Counted from the stretch's first letter, positions 12,313 through 25,153 are shown. The stretch: 64,000 bases of DNA from Dentipellis sp. KUC8613 (GCA_002286715.1 NSJX01000007.1:127863-191862), one strand, 5' to 3'. The notes: generated by a model not told the origin, from the sequence alone. Made by a program: numbers and translations.

Positions 12313-12929
12313 GTTGCGAATTTCTGCGATACTTTGCAGGGGTGCGAAGCTCTGCTATATATACGTGCAGGATCGCACGAAACAACGCTACTCACATGAA
12401 GGTGGAATAGGCAGTCTGGCTACACGGTGTTGCTGGGAACTGTGTGTCATGCCTAGCAGTCTCGTGAGTGGAGCGATGGCCATATTATAGAGGTACCTGG
12501 GCGAAGAGTGTCTGCAGAGGGCGTGCACGCAGCCGGCCTGTGTCGGAGGCTGAAGGAACGACGGGGAGCGAAGCCGACTAACCGCCGGCATTGAGCTGGG
12601 CGCTATCGCAAGTCGCAGACGCTGATACGGTCTTCACGGCGTGCTCCTCGAATATGACGCAGAACACCTCTGTCATTCTCCGACGAGGTGTAACTACAAC
12701 ATCGAAGGGCCCGAGAGAAAATTTCCTCTTCTCGAACATCTACAAACCGAAACGTTCAGTTACAGGCGAAATGCAAGTCTATGTATGTGATGCGGGTCGT
12801 GATTACATGCCATGTGGGTAATATATACCGTGGTCGTGTTGCAATATGCAGAATTGAACGTGCCCCTTTGGAACGTGAATAGTCATGAACGTGTCGCTTC
12901 TATGTGCCATGCTCATCAACGGATCCACC
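12313..12929. other. Intergenic region between hydrolase and transporter
   Basis: About 600 bases holding the hydrolase promoter (TATA-like stretch near 12355) and the 3' region of the transporter gene. No other feature was recognised. Confidence 0.5.
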
Positions 12930-14736
12930 TCAAACCCGAGCAAAGAGTCTCCTGTCGCAGCTGATACGTGCAGCAATGAGGAACACCGACCCAGCTAGGC
13001 AAAGGATTCCCTGATAGATAAGCGCGTCAGCGTCAATGGCCATGTAGGACGAAGGACGAGAACCTACAGTGTAGAGGATAAGATGTTGGAAGTGCTCCCT
13101 CGACTCGGTGCGGATGAAGACACCACCAATAGGCGTCCCAGCCAGCGCACCGAACGACAGGGTAGCAAAGAGCATGCCTATGCGACCACCTATTCTGTCT
13201 AGAGGGGATATCTGCGTGACGCATGCCTGTAAAGTGCGAACCACTGTGAGGAAAAATAAGATATTGGACGTCCATTCAGCTGCGTACCGGCATGAGAGTG
13301 AAGAAAGGCCCAGAGACGAAGCCGTAGACGGCTGCGAAAGCAATGACACCCGATTCACTTGTCGTAGTGTACCACAGCGCGAGGTTGAAGATGGAGCAGA
13401 GGAGCACCGACACGCTGATGACATTGAACCTGCGCGAAACATGAGAAATGAATCGATCATATATTTGGACGATCCGAACCTTCCGACTTTGTCTGCGAGG
13501 ATGGCAGGCAGAGTTCGACCAACCATGGAAGTGGCATTCATTATCGGAAGGAGATACGGCGTGACATTGCTCTCGCCGTGCAGAACAGTGCCATAGATCG
13601 CAATGTAGAAGAAGGGGTTGAAGACCGCGATGATATTAAGCCACGCCCCGATGGCGAAAAGGACATATCGCCGATCGCGGAAAGCGCTGAAGTCCAGGAT
13701 ACGGAGCAAGGGCGGAAGGGGCTTCGTAGGGCGGCGGGCTTTGATGGTGAACGTGGCGATGATGTAGCATCCGAGGATGATAAAGGCTATCGCACGAGTC
13801 GCCCACCCTATATGAGTGCTGCGGGGTTAGTGCCATGAAACTGGATAGAAGAGAAGAATGTGCTAACCAAACCCGACACGAGGAATAAGTTTGTTCAGCA
13901 TAATTGGGAATATGATGCCGCCGAGACTGGCTCCTGCAAGGACACATCCCAGAGCGTATGCCGCCTTGCGCTTGAACCAATGCGTGCATACTGCCAATGC
14001 TGGGAAGAAGCTACGTAGGCGGAGAATGAAGCTCAGATCACTGCGTTCATAGACATTTGCTTACCCAAACGTAGCTCCGAGGTTGAAAAGAACAGCCTGG
14101 GTAAGATACTGTTGATATATTTGCTGTGGCTTCGTAATCGAGAGCATAAAGAACGAAAAGCTCGTGATCACTCCGCTTATTGGGACCATGTACTTGGGCC
14201 CGAAAGCGTCGAAAAGAGAGCCTGCGAATGCGCCGCCTGAAAAGAAGACATAAGCCAAAGATCCTTCGTTTGCATTTGCCTGGGACTGGGACTCACAGAA
14301 ATACAGAACGAATACTTGAACAGCGCCTATCATAGTGACGAGCGTCGCAGAATAATTGGACAAATAAGTGGTCTTGTAGAAACTGCTAAACTCTCCAAAT
14401 GCGTTCACAACCCTGCGAGACGCATATCAACCACTGCGGGCCGCTACAGCAAGGAGAAACGTACCCAAAGGTGCTGAACCCTACAAGCGTTGCCCCGAGG
14501 ACTGTCAGCCATGCCTGGAGTCCACCATCCGGAGGCGCATAAGGATCAATTGGCGCGTCGAATACTTCATGAACGGACCCCTTGACGGAGGCATTGTTTT
14601 CGATATCAGCCTTCAGCTGAGCCTACGCGAAATGCAACACTTGTAAGCGGGACCAGACAACCATATCACAACTATGCATGACACGTACCTTTTCATCAGG
14701 AGTCGTGGTCGACGTGCGGGACGAAGGAGTCGACAT
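12930..14736 (-). CDS. MFS transporter, monocarboxylate-porter-like
   Basis: Start ATG at 14736 (MSTPSSRTSTTTPDEK), then about nine exons. Secure pieces are 14736-14689, 14622-14465, 14412-14297, 14236-14065, 14010-13868 and an exon starting at 13807; the last exon ends at the stop at 12930. The soluble N-terminus leads into DPYAPPDGGLQAWLTVLGA, a hallmark entry to helix 1 in fungal monocarboxylate-like MFS proteins. Later segments include VNAFGEFSSFYKT and GRTLPAILADKVGR, with repeated hydrophobic helices. Between 14297 and 14236 the intron happens to be open in frame and should be removed (reading FCGAFAG across it). The protein probably sits in the plasma membrane and exports the cluster product or takes up a related acid (inference). 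A TATATA lies upstream near 14791. Confidence 0.85.
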
Positions 14737-17512
14737 GGCAGGCTATCGGGAGTTAGGCCAAAGCAAGAGGTACTCCGAGACGCCATGGTGTATATAGCAC
14801 GAGCGTTGGAATTCCGTTGATTAGAAGGAGCGCTAGGCATCCACATAAATCCGGACTTTGGAGATGTGCGACAGTACAGGTGGGTGCCGAGCTTCTGCAA
14901 GTACTCCGATTACCTTTCTCGGATCTCGTTCTTACCTCTCTCCGCACACCCTCCCAGCGCGCACGAAGCCAGGTAGGTTTCCAGCATCCCTTCATGAATC
15001 AAGGTGAAGGTGAAGGTGTAAAAGATAGAGTGTGCGAAGCCTGGACGTGACTGAGAGAGTTGCACGTGCAGCCCCATTCAAAACGCCGAAAGCATTCTCT
15101 GACGCGGATTGTTGGGCCAGGTGCACAGAAGCCGCGAGTCGGTGCTCGCCGACCCACTTAAACGCGCCGTAGTGAAGCCTATACTCTCTAGAAAGCGGAG
15201 TATCCGTGTGTATCGGCAAGACTCGAGCAATCGTCGGCAACCGCGTTCAAGTTCACCAACAATACGCGTGGCGAAGCCAGACATTCGCAGGGTTGGTTCA
15301 GAATAATGGCTTCTTCTTCAGCGAAGTTGAGAGACCCTCCCAGCTTTCTTCTCAAGCACTGCCAGAATGGTACGTTCGTCTTCAAGAGCTTGTCACGCCA
15401 ACGACGCACCCAAGCCCGTAACCATCCTCACTCGTCCAACGCATTATCTTCACCTTCATCTGCCAGAGTATCCACGCCCTAGATCTGCGCACCTCTTCCA
15501 AGCTTCACACTGAACTGGCGCGCCGATCGCGTAATATACACGCGCGTCGTGCCGGGGCAGCATGTTCCTCTTCCATTCATTCTCGTGTTCTGGCTCTCTT
15601 GCAGTCTCTACTCACTTCTGCCACGTTGTTCTTGTCGCGGAGGGCTAGAAGGACGTGCACGGCATCCATGCATCATTAGTGCTTCTGGTCACTAGTCGTC
15701 ATTGGATCCTGCTCGCTGTCTTGAGCTTCGTTGCGAGAATACGTCTGCGACCGGTTCGCTGGGAAAGTCTATGCATGCTTCAACCTGTCATTGGGGGTAA
15801 AGCCTGGACCAGACGTCGAGCTTCTGGCGCTTGGATGTGTGCTTGAATGATTTCGGAAAGAAAGAAGATTTGGAGGTCTCGCGATGCGCTGAGGTTTCCT
15901 CAGAGGGATATTCCGTCGTCGTAAGATTCTTCATCTACGCGATCCAAGGAGCTTCGTCTTTGTCTTTGGCTCGACCTCCAGAGTATCCGAAGACGCCATG
16001 CAGCGTCCTGTAGGTGCTCAAAGGCTCTCACCCAGTGGATGTTGTGATGTATTGGGTATCGTACGATGTGCGAAGACGCCAATAGGCTTGGGGTGAGAAT
16101 GCTAGACTTCGCGTAATGCATGCAAGGAATCCATCAAGAGTCACTGCTTCGAGCGTCCGCAGGAGGGTCAACCTTCCGGAATGTGAGCGATTTTCCGTTC
16201 CCTCGGAGGCAAGTTTGGCAGTGGGGTCGCATCCGCATCGTTTGGTGCCCAGTCGCAGTACAGGATACGTGCTTGATACCGTGTAGCGCCGAGGGCAAAG
16301 AGGTCTGTGCCATGCCGTCACGGAGGAACCTCATCCGCACTCTCCAGAATCCGGCATAGCGCCTCACTATCGTCTTCTGCTAGGTGCAGGTGCTAGTGCC
16401 AAACCCGTCGCCGAAAGTGAAAGCAGAGCGAGGATGTTCGACCTCGACATCGACAGAAACCACCGATAACCCTTAGAATCTGTGGGACCTTCCTCGACAG
16501 CGTCGCGCTTCTGGTCCAGATGACCAACAGGGTGGACGGGCCAATCGATTGTGTCGGGAGGCACGAGGCGTGTCCCATATTTTACCGTTTAGCCGCGGTG
16601 TGCTGCCTGGACGTTAGACTTCAAAATATAGCGCTACATATGTACTCGTTAACAATTTCGCATGCATGCGACGCTGAATAACGTACGAGCTTGACAGTGC
16701 AATGCCATATTACTGCCCGCCCCCAGTTGCTCGAGTACACGACTTATTTCATACTTATCGTAGCGGTGGACAGTTCCTTGGACCTTGCTAGCGCTCTCTG
16801 CAACGGGGAAAAGCTGAGACTGGCCTCCAAAGGCAGACTATCGGCTCGACGTGCAAACCAGTTCCGTTCATGAGATAGAAGGTGAATATACGACCGCGAA
16901 ATTGTAGACTTGACCCGTAGAGTTTCTGAAATAATCATAGTGCGCCCGGGAGCCTGATAAGTCGATGGTCACCTATTATACGTCTGTCAGTTCAGGGAAA
17001 TTGCATGTCATCCAACGAGAACAGACGCGTTCCAATAAGACACATTGACTTACGCCGCATACTATGGTTGTAAATAGCAGACCAAGAATGCGTTCGTTCG
17101 CGTGAAGTCGACTGAGCGACGGCGCGAAGTCCTCCGAGCGGACGCGTACGGTCCGCACCTCTGCCGACGCAGTCGGCCAATTCCGCGAAGCCACGTGCAT
17201 GCAATGCCATGCATTGAGAGGAGGGTTCGATGACACTTGAAGCCAAGGTTTGGAGAACCTGGACGACGATATCAAATCTTCCAAGACGCAACCACATATG
17301 ATATTCCACAAGGAACTGCAAATGAAAAGAAAATATGATTGGCAAGCATGTATGAAAGTAACAAGATGATTCTAAATTGTAGGAATACAGATGCACGTCG
17401 TTATGTATGCGTTACGGGACTCTATAGCTAACACGGAGCACTGAGGCAGAATACTAATGTCCAATGTCATGTACACGGGAAGAAAAACGAGAGGATCACG
17501 ATGATAGTACAA
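14737..17512. other. Intergenic region with decayed coding remnants
   Basis: 2.8 kb between the transporter start and the 3' end of the synthase. No intact gene is supported. Several minus-strand pieces look like former coding sequence, including 16168-16380 (listed separately), a piece near 16370-16564 containing DTIDWPVHPVGHLDQ, and a short piece near 15617-15665 reading AVHVLLALRDKNNVAE before a GTGAGT. Confidence 0.4.
16168..16380 (-). pseudogene. Possible decayed coding fragment, unrecognised family
   Basis: One minus-strand frame runs 71 codons with a single TGA at 16318-16320. Before the stop it reads AEDDSEALCRILESADEVPP; after it the frame includes HGTDLFALGATRY and YCDWAPNDADATPLPNLPP. 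The composition is more protein-like than in neighbouring shadow frames. I do not recognise the family. It may be a relic of a gene once present between transporter and synthase, or chance. Confidence 0.25.
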
Positions 17513-20500
17513 TTAAGCAGAAATTTGCTCCAAGTGAGCGCAGCCCTCAGCAATGCGGCGCGAAATCTCTCCAATCTGAGCAACCAAAGCAAAGTCAGCA
17601 ACCGCGACTTCCTCAGCGGAGCACAAGCGCAAACACTCACGTTGTCGGGGTGGAAGGGCTGAAAGTGATGGCCGGGGATGTCGAGCACCTTGATCGAAGT
17701 CCCAACGACCTTCTCCCAGCCAGCCGCCGCCTGCGTCCTGTCGCTCCTGTCGGCGAGCCACTTCGGCACGTCCGACACGCCCGCGGGGTTGAAGCCCTCG
17801 CTGGAGCGCAGCAGGACGATGGGCGGGAACGGCCCGCCAGCTGCGAGCGGGTCGTAGCGGCCGAGCATGCGCGAGTTCATCTGGAACTGCGTCTTGACGA
17901 GCCGGCCGATGTCCGTGCCCGCGTTGCGGCCGTCCAGCTTCGCGACAGAGTCGAGGAGCGCGTCGGAGAGTGGGACGTGGTTGACGGGGCTAGGCGAGTC
18001 GATGAGGAGGACGCCCTTTACGGCGACGCCCTTCTTCATCAGTTGGCGCGCTGCTTCGAAAGCAACGACACCACCGAAGGACCAGCCTGTGATCGAACAG
18101 TAAGTACGGCGATGAAGAACGAGGGTGAGGAAACGCACCTCCAAGGAGCAGCGGCTCCGAGGTAGTCTTCGTCGCGAACTCGGAGTACTCCGCCGCCATC
18201 GAGACGACGCTCTCCCAAGGCTGGCTGGTGATGAAGTGGGGGTTGTGGATGCCCCAGATATCACGGTCGAGAGGGGAGAGGCGACGGATGTAGAGAACGA
18301 GGCCGCTACCGTCGTGGATCAGAAAAAGAGGAGCGCGTCCGGGCGTCGTCGCCTTCTGCACTTCGATGGGAACGGAGTCCAGGCGGAGGGCGGTGACGAG
18401 GGGGTTCAGGTTGCCGTCGACGATCTGCGCGACCTTGGCCGCCGTCGCGATGTCCGAGTCGCGAAACTCAGCAGGCTTGACGTCCTGCTCGAACTTGACG
18501 TGGGGCGCCTTCTCGGGAGACTTGCCCTTGGGACGCAGCTGGTTCATGATAAAAGCGTTGACAGCCTTGGCGGTAGTGTGCGTCTCGAAGAGCGTCTGAG
18601 GCAGCTGGAGGGAGTACTCCTCCTGCAGCGCGTGGTGCGCCTCGATGGACGTCAGCGAGTCCAGGCCGAGCGACTCGAAGTCGGCGTCATCAGTGATCTC
18701 CTGCAGGCCAATGCCGAGCACCGAAGCGAGCAGAGGCTTGACGTCCACGTCGTCGAAGATGGCAGTGACGCTGGGCTCGGGGAGCTTGTCATCGGTGACG
18801 AGGGTCCTCGGCGAAGAGGGACCACTAGCCTCGGGAGAGAACTTCGAAGAGACCTCGGCGACGATGCTGGCGACGTTGCGGCAAGAGGAAAGGACGTGCG
18901 CATCGAGGTCGGTGTTGGGGAACACGGTCTGGAGCTTACCAAAGATCTCGATGGACATCAGAGAGTCGACGCCATAGGACTCGAGGTCGCCATTGGGCTG
19001 GATGTTCGACGCGCTGATGTCGCAGGTCTCCGCGACGATCCTCGTCACCTCGGCCAAGATGTCGATGGTCGACGCAGCCGGGGCGCGAGGAGGCTCGACG
19101 AACGCGGCCTTCTGGCTGACCACTGGCGCAGCCTTCCTGACAGGCGGCTCTGCGCGCTTTGGAGCGGTCTCACCGCCGGCGGCCATCGCGAGGCCGCGCT
19201 TCAAGCTGTTCAGGCGGACCTTCCGGAAGTGCATGCCCTTGAGGTGCGCGACAATCTTGCCGGGGGCCTGGATCTGGACGGCGTAGGCGTCCGCGAGCAT
19301 GACACCCTCCTCCGCGACCCACGCGTTGCTGATGAAGACGCCGTACTCCGCGTCGTTGTCGATCAACGAGGGAATCGCCTTGACGTTGTCGACCTTGCTA
19401 CAGATGAAGGCATCGTTGACACCTCCCTGCATGTTCGCGACAAAGCCGGCGACGTGAAGCATGGTGTCCATGAAGACAGGATGCACGACGAACTTGCTGC
19501 GATCGTGGTCCCGAGGAAGCTGGACGATCGCGTACGCCTCCATGCCATTGAAGCTGACAGTGAGCGTCTTCATGGTATGGTACTCCTTGGCGTAGTCGAC
19601 AACCCTTGGGAAGATCACCTCGTATGCCGTCCGCGTCGAGAAGGTCTCTGCCAGCCCATCCCTCGAGGAGGAGACAGCAGCGATCTGGCGCGTCACGATT
19701 GGCAGCACGCGCGAGAACTTCGTCACCGTCTTGGGCGTGGACTGGTACTTGAAGTTCCCGAAGCAGTGAACTTCCTCGGCCGCAGCGCCGACCTGGGATC
19801 CAACGCTGAAGGACCCTGAGCCATCGTGGTTGAGGGTGATCGAGGTCTTGATGACGCGCGGGACGCTCGCGTTGTACACCAGCGGCTTAGCGTAGTCAAT
19901 GTCACGGAGAGTCACGTAGCTTTCGTCGAACGACAGCTGCAGATAGGTCTTCGCGGTCTCGATGCCAGCCAGCGCAAGCTCGTGGTAGACGGAGGCAGGG
20001 CAGAGAGGGTGGTCGCCCACGCTGTGTCCCTGGATAGACTTTGCGAGCAGGGAAATAGGGGTCTCGAAGATCGCGACCTGCTGATTCGAGGCGCATGGGA
20101 ACTGCGCCCACGAGTACAGCATGGAGAAGTCGTCCACCAAGTGCGCGCTCTTGACCTCAGGAGCCGCAGCCACGGGAGCAGCGCCGGGCGCATCCTCCTT
20201 CCAGGCGACCCAGAACTTCCCCTTTGCGAAGGGGTACGAGGGTAGAGCCACGCACGACGGCGACGACAAGTGGGCGAAGACCTCGCGCCACTTGACATCC
20301 ACGCCCGAAGTGTACAGCTGCGCCAAGGTGGCGGACAGGGTTGCCCACGCATCCTGCTGCTTCCGGATGGAGCCCAAAAGCATCGTGCTCTTCGACACCG
20401 CGGGGTGCACCTTCAACATCGGCAGAGTAGTGGTGTGAGGGCCGATCTCGATCCAGGCGTCCACCCGCGACAGTTCCGGGTACGTCGACAGCGAAGTGAT

Positions 20501-23500
20501 GCCCTTCTCGAACTGGACAGGCTCGGCGCAGTGGCGAGAGTAGTACTCGGTCGTGAAAGCGCTGTCGTCTCCGGGAAGGACGACCTCTCCAAGAACGTTC
20601 GAGATGATGGGGATCGTCGGCGCGCGGATAGTGACGTGCTTGGCGACAGTGGTCAGAGCTTCCAGGACAGGGTGCATCGCGGCGCTGTGGTACCCGAACG
20701 GCACCGTGAGGAGCACGTTCTTGCACTTGACCTCGCTGTCAAGATGGCCCTTCAGCAGCTTCAACTGTTCGATGGGGCCCGACGCGACGCAGTCCGTGTT
20801 GCTGTTGAAACACGCCACGGTGGTGTCGGGGAAGCCCTTCGAAGATGCCAACAGCTCCGCGATGGCCTCGGAGCCACGGTTGATTGCGATCATCCCGGTG
20901 GTCTCGACGGCGCACTTCGTGACCATGAAGCGCACACGGTTGGCAATGAGGGTAAGGGCACCCTTCAGAGTCAAGACTCCAGCGATGACCTGTGCCGCGT
21001 ACTCGCCCAGACTACAAATGTACGTCAGACAAGGAAATCAACAAACGTTGAGAGAATACCACGAACCTGTGACCGACAACAACGCTAGGGGTGATGCCCC
21101 ACGACATCCACAACTTGGCCAGCGCGTACTCCAAAGTGAAGATCGACGCCTGATACGCCTCGAACTCCTCCAACTGCGTAAGGCCGCTCGTCTCGCCGGC
21201 AGGGTTGATGATAGCAAGAACGCCAGGGAACCCAGCGGCAGTCAAGATCGACTGGCACTCGTCGACAGTGCGCTTGAAGGCGGGGACGGTCTTGTAGAGC
21301 GAAGAACCCATGCCCAGGTACTGGCTGCCCTGGCCGGAGAACACGAAGGCGACCTTGCCTCCGTGCTCAGAGACAACAGAGGTGGTCGCCGTGCTGAGCT
21401 TCTCGACAAGCTCCTCCTTGCTGCTCGCAGCAACCGCAGAGCGATGATCGTAGAGCTGCCTGCGCGCAGTGGCCGTGTACGCGAAGTCCGCCAGGGACAC
21501 CTGCGCGCTCGCGTCGCTCTTGAGCCAGGCCATGTAGCGGCTGCGGAGCTCATCGAGGGCCTCGGGCGTCTTCGCCGACATCCCGACCACGAACGCCGCG
21601 GGGGCCTCCGGCTGCGCCGTCGACGGGTCCTTCGGGACGTACTCCTCCAAGATGATTGTCCCGTTCGAGCCCGCCGCGCCGAAGTTGTTGAGCATAGCAA
21701 GCCTGGGCAGGCCCTCCTGTGACGGGTTCCAAGGCGCGTGCTCCCTGTCGATGACGGTGTGGTCCTTGTCGAGCGCGATGATCTTCGGGTTGAGGTTCTT
21801 GAGCGAGATCTGACGGGGGATGGTGCGGTGCTCCAGCATCAGAAGCAGCTTCGCCAGTCCAGCAGCGCCAGAGGCGGCTTCCAAATGCCCGATGTTTGCT
21901 TTCACTGATGTGATGTGCAGGGGGTTCGCCGCCGTGCGGCCAACAGCGAAGATGCCACGGATGCTCTCGAGCTCGTTGGGGTCGCCCGCCTGCGTGCCCG
22001 TGCCGTGCGCCTCGACGACGTTGATGCGGCGCGGATCGATGCCCGTCTTGTCCAGCACCTGCTTGAAGAGGACCTCCTGGGTCGGCGGGTGCGGGTGCGT
22101 GATCGAGTGCGCGAGCCCGCTCTGGTTGACCTCGACGCCGCGGATGACGCCCATGATGTTGTCGTGCTCGGCGACGGCATCAGACAGGCGCTTGAGGACG
22201 AAGATACCGCAGCCCTCGCTGCGCGAATAGCCATCGGCAGACGCATCAAAGGCCTTGCATTGGCCGGTAGGGCTCAGGAAGTGACCACGATCGAGCCCGA
22301 GGAACATCTGCGAGGCTGTGAGACGCATATACGGATGCGGAATCGAGTACGGCTTACATCGGGGCTGGTAATCACGTTCACACCACCGGCCATGGCGGCG
22401 TTGCAATCCCTGTTCATAAGGGCACGGCAGGCCTGGTAGACCGCCACCAAAGAGGACGAGCACGCCGTGTCGATGACCACTGAAGGCCCGCTGAGTTTCA
22501 TGGCGTACGAGATGCGGCCACTCAAGAAAGCCCGCAGGGTGCCTGTGAAATAAAATTAGATTATGCTTTCCTCGCGGGACGTCCGAACTTACCAGTGCTG
22601 TAATAAACGTCGATCTCGTTGCGCAAGTTCTGCACATAGTCTCCGGTGGCGCAACCAACATAGCACCCGAAGGTCTCGGGGTTGAAGGTGGGAGTCGCGC
22701 CCGGAACGTAGCCAGCGTTCTCCAGTGCCTCGTAGGCCGTGTGGAGAAGGACTCTGCCCTGTGGGTCCATGCTGCGGGCTTCACGAGGGGAGATCTTGAA
22801 GAACTTGTTATCGAATGCGTCCGGATCGTCGAGGAAATTGCCGGTATGTGCCTTCATGGACCTAGCTGACTTGGAGTCGGCGGGGTTATTGTAGTCGGAC
22901 ACCGAGAACCGATGCTCGGGAATCTATTCAATTCGAGGTAAGCGCAGTCCGCACATCGTCGATCGTAGTACACACCTCAGCAATAGTGTTGATGCCGCTC
23001 TCGAGCACCTCCCACAGTTTGGAGGCGCTGGGAGCGCCAGGCATGTTGACGGCCATGCCGACGATGGCGATGGGCTCCTGAATGGGCGAAGAGCCGCTGG
23101 TAGTGGAGTGGCTCTCCGGAACCGTGAGATCCACCGAGAACACATTGCGCAGAGGGAATGCTCTTTCCATGCTCCTAGTGAGGCCAGCGCCAGGACCGAC
23201 ATTGATCAGACGGACGACCTCGCCTTCCGGGGTAGCTGCAACTAGCGCTGCCACCACGAGGTCCCAGTTGACGGATTGTGTGAGAACCATATCAACAACG
23301 GCTTCCACTAGAGAACCCTCATTCTGGGCGCCAAGCAGCTGGCCTGAGTGCATGGAGCGAATGGGAACCTTGATGTCAGAATAGGCGGGGAAACGGATGC
23401 CGCGCCGCGAAACATCAGCGAGAACAGTATCGCGGACGCCGCCCACGTGAGCAGGCGAGTGATAGAGGGTGTCCACGGTAGTTTTGTGGGGAGGCGCGGA

Positions 23501-24363
23501 AGTCTGGAGGCTCGATGCGAAGGCGGCCAGGACATCAGGTCGTCCAGAAACGGTAACGCAGCTGTCATCCATGACGGCAGTCACGTGTAGCGACTCTGCC
23601 GGAGTCTGCAAGTCAATAAAGGGGCCAGCCGGTGGGAAAGATGCAAAAGGAACATAGTCAGTGTCAGAAGAGATGCTTGGAACACACACAAGGTACGCAC
23701 CGTATCAGAGAACTGCTTTACAGCATCCTCCGCTTGCTGTCGGCCCATGCCCAGGAATACCAAACTCCACGGGAGCGCCGCATCATCGCCGAGGCTCTCC
23801 ACCGACTCGAGCGCTGCGACTTTGTATAGCTGAGCGCGTACACCGATCCAGAACACGAGCCGGAACACTTGGACCGCGTTCGTGATGAACTCCAGGGTCG
23901 AAATAGAGGTGCCGACGACGCATGCGGGGAGAATGCCTGAGGAGAACCCGAGGACGCCGAGTGAATGCGCACGGTTCGAGGCGAGGACGGATGCGAAAGG
24001 CTGCGAAGTCGACGCGAGATAGGACTCGATGAATGCAAGATACCTCAGCGTCTGGACAAGGAAAAGCGTGATGCCAGAGATAATGGGGTTCGACAAGTAC
24101 CGCTCCTGGGGAAGAGAAAGAAGCAATTCGGGCTTGTCGAAGTCCCGGGAGTCTACACCGGCGGCCTTGGCTTCGGCTTCGGAAAGCGAGGCAAGCTCGG
24201 ACTGGAATGCGTCGTAGCACGCAGAGAGGAGGAGGGATCCCGACGCAGAAGAGGCATCGCGTGAGGCGCGTTCGCGAGTCTGAGGAGAGTTGATGGCAGT
24301 AGTGCCATGACCCGCGAAGACGGGCACGTTGAGGTGTTGTTGGGTGGATGGTGAAGAAGTCAT
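17513..24363 (-). CDS. Non-reducing polyketide synthase (SAT-KS-MAT-PT-ACP-ACP-TE)
   Basis: Eight exons, 24363-23701, 23605-22976, 22923-22593, 22542-22358, 22307-21067, 21011-18139, 18086-17641 and 17575-17513, give 2143 residues. The SAT domain begins at the N-terminus (VFAGHGTTA) and its active-site motif reads GFSSG, Ser at 141. KS starts near 398 with C569, H704 and H744. MAT has GHS with S1017. The PT domain has a GHSVGDHPL motif with H1346 and a likely D1532. Two ACPs carry DSL at S1700 and S1802. The TE has GWSFGG with S1977 and GHHFQPFHP near the end. There are no ketoreductase, dehydratase, enoylreductase or methyltransferase domains, so the product should be an unmethylated aromatic polyketide; orsellinic acid is the usual product of basidiomycete enzymes of this layout (inference). 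The first in-frame ATG is at 24363; the frame runs further upstream only from a GTG. Confidence 0.95.
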
Positions 24364-24392
24364 GGAGTTGAATCCCCTGATGTTGGTGGGCA

Positions 24393-24542
24393 GGATGGAT
24401 GACTGCGGGGAAGAGGGAGGTGTGGGCGGACACGTATTCACGGTACCTTAGTACTTATGCACTCCATCAACTGTCCCGCCACCGGGCGCGAGTTGAAAGC
24501 AATCGGAATGAATGGAAAGTCCGGTGCATGAGCGGCCAATGG
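24393..24542. repeat. Direct repeat block A, copy 1
   Basis: 150 bases that recur at 24954-25103 with two differences seen by eye (G/A near base 9, C/G near base 41). It overlaps the 5' leader and promoter of the synthase gene. With block B it suggests overlapping contig ends around the N gap rather than a biological repeat. Confidence 0.9.
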
Positions 24543-24786
24543 GGCCGTTCAATTCTTAGAGGAAAAGAATTCGGAAATCGCAGTCGGTGATCGAGCTGCT
24601 CTCGGGGCTGTGCGCTGGCAACGACTCCGGCAAAAATTGACGTTAAAGTCGAGTTAGCGACACGTTGATACATCAGGAAATTCGTTTTGCTATGAGCAGG
24701 TATGAGCAGGTATGAGCTGCTCATACTGAGCCCTTTTCGATCGCACATTACCTGCCTTTTCCGGTAGTTCAGCACTTTCTCGTTAG

Positions 24787-24943
24787 TATGCTTGGCCCGA
24801 ACTGCAAGAAAAACTCCGTATCAAAATCCGATCAGACGTGTACCAGCGGTCCGTCCACCATGCGAATCCATTCCATAAGCCAGTGAAAGCAGGAACGAGA
24901 TCCAAGGGCACGTTCAAGGCCCGATGGGGTGGAAGCGTAGGAA
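24787..24943. repeat. Direct repeat block B, copy 1
   Basis: 157 bases ending at the N gap; identical by eye to 25154-25310. It keeps the same order relative to block A as in the second copy, but the spacer is 244 bases here against 50 in the second copy. Confidence 0.9.
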
Positions 24944-24953
24944 NNNNNNNNNN
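24944..24953. other. Assembly gap (10 Ns)
   Basis: Ten ambiguous bases. The sequences on both sides duplicate each other, so the gap may be artificial, with a negative true size. Confidence 0.98.
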
Positions 24954-25103
24954 GGATGGATAACTGCGGGGAAGAGGGAGGTGTGGGCGGACAGGTATTC
25001 ACGGTACCTTAGTACTTATGCACTCCATCAACTGTCCCGCCACCGGGCGCGAGTTGAAAGCAATCGGAATGAATGGAAAGTCCGGTGCATGAGCGGCCAA
25101 TGG
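24954..25103. repeat. Direct repeat block A, copy 2
   Basis: Second copy of the block at 24393-24542, beginning directly after the gap. Two base differences were seen. Confidence 0.9.
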
Positions 25104-25153
25104 TTGGGAAGCGAACGAAACGGGATTCGTATAAGTCGAAGAGTCATCATTGA

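Noticed and set aside
11441..12395. Alternative long minus-strand frames over the metallo-hydrolase
   Set aside because: Very rich in Arg or Ser; only the 11374-12312 frame carries the metal-binding motif.
18125..19819. 564-codon open frame on the plus strand
   Set aside because: It lies antisense to the PT-ACP-TE part of the synthase and is rich in Arg, Asp and Gly from GC-rich codon bias; the minus strand has the real domains.
24364..24441. Extended N-terminus of the synthase
   Set aside because: The longer frame begins with GTG; the first ATG in frame is at 24363 and gives a family-like start.
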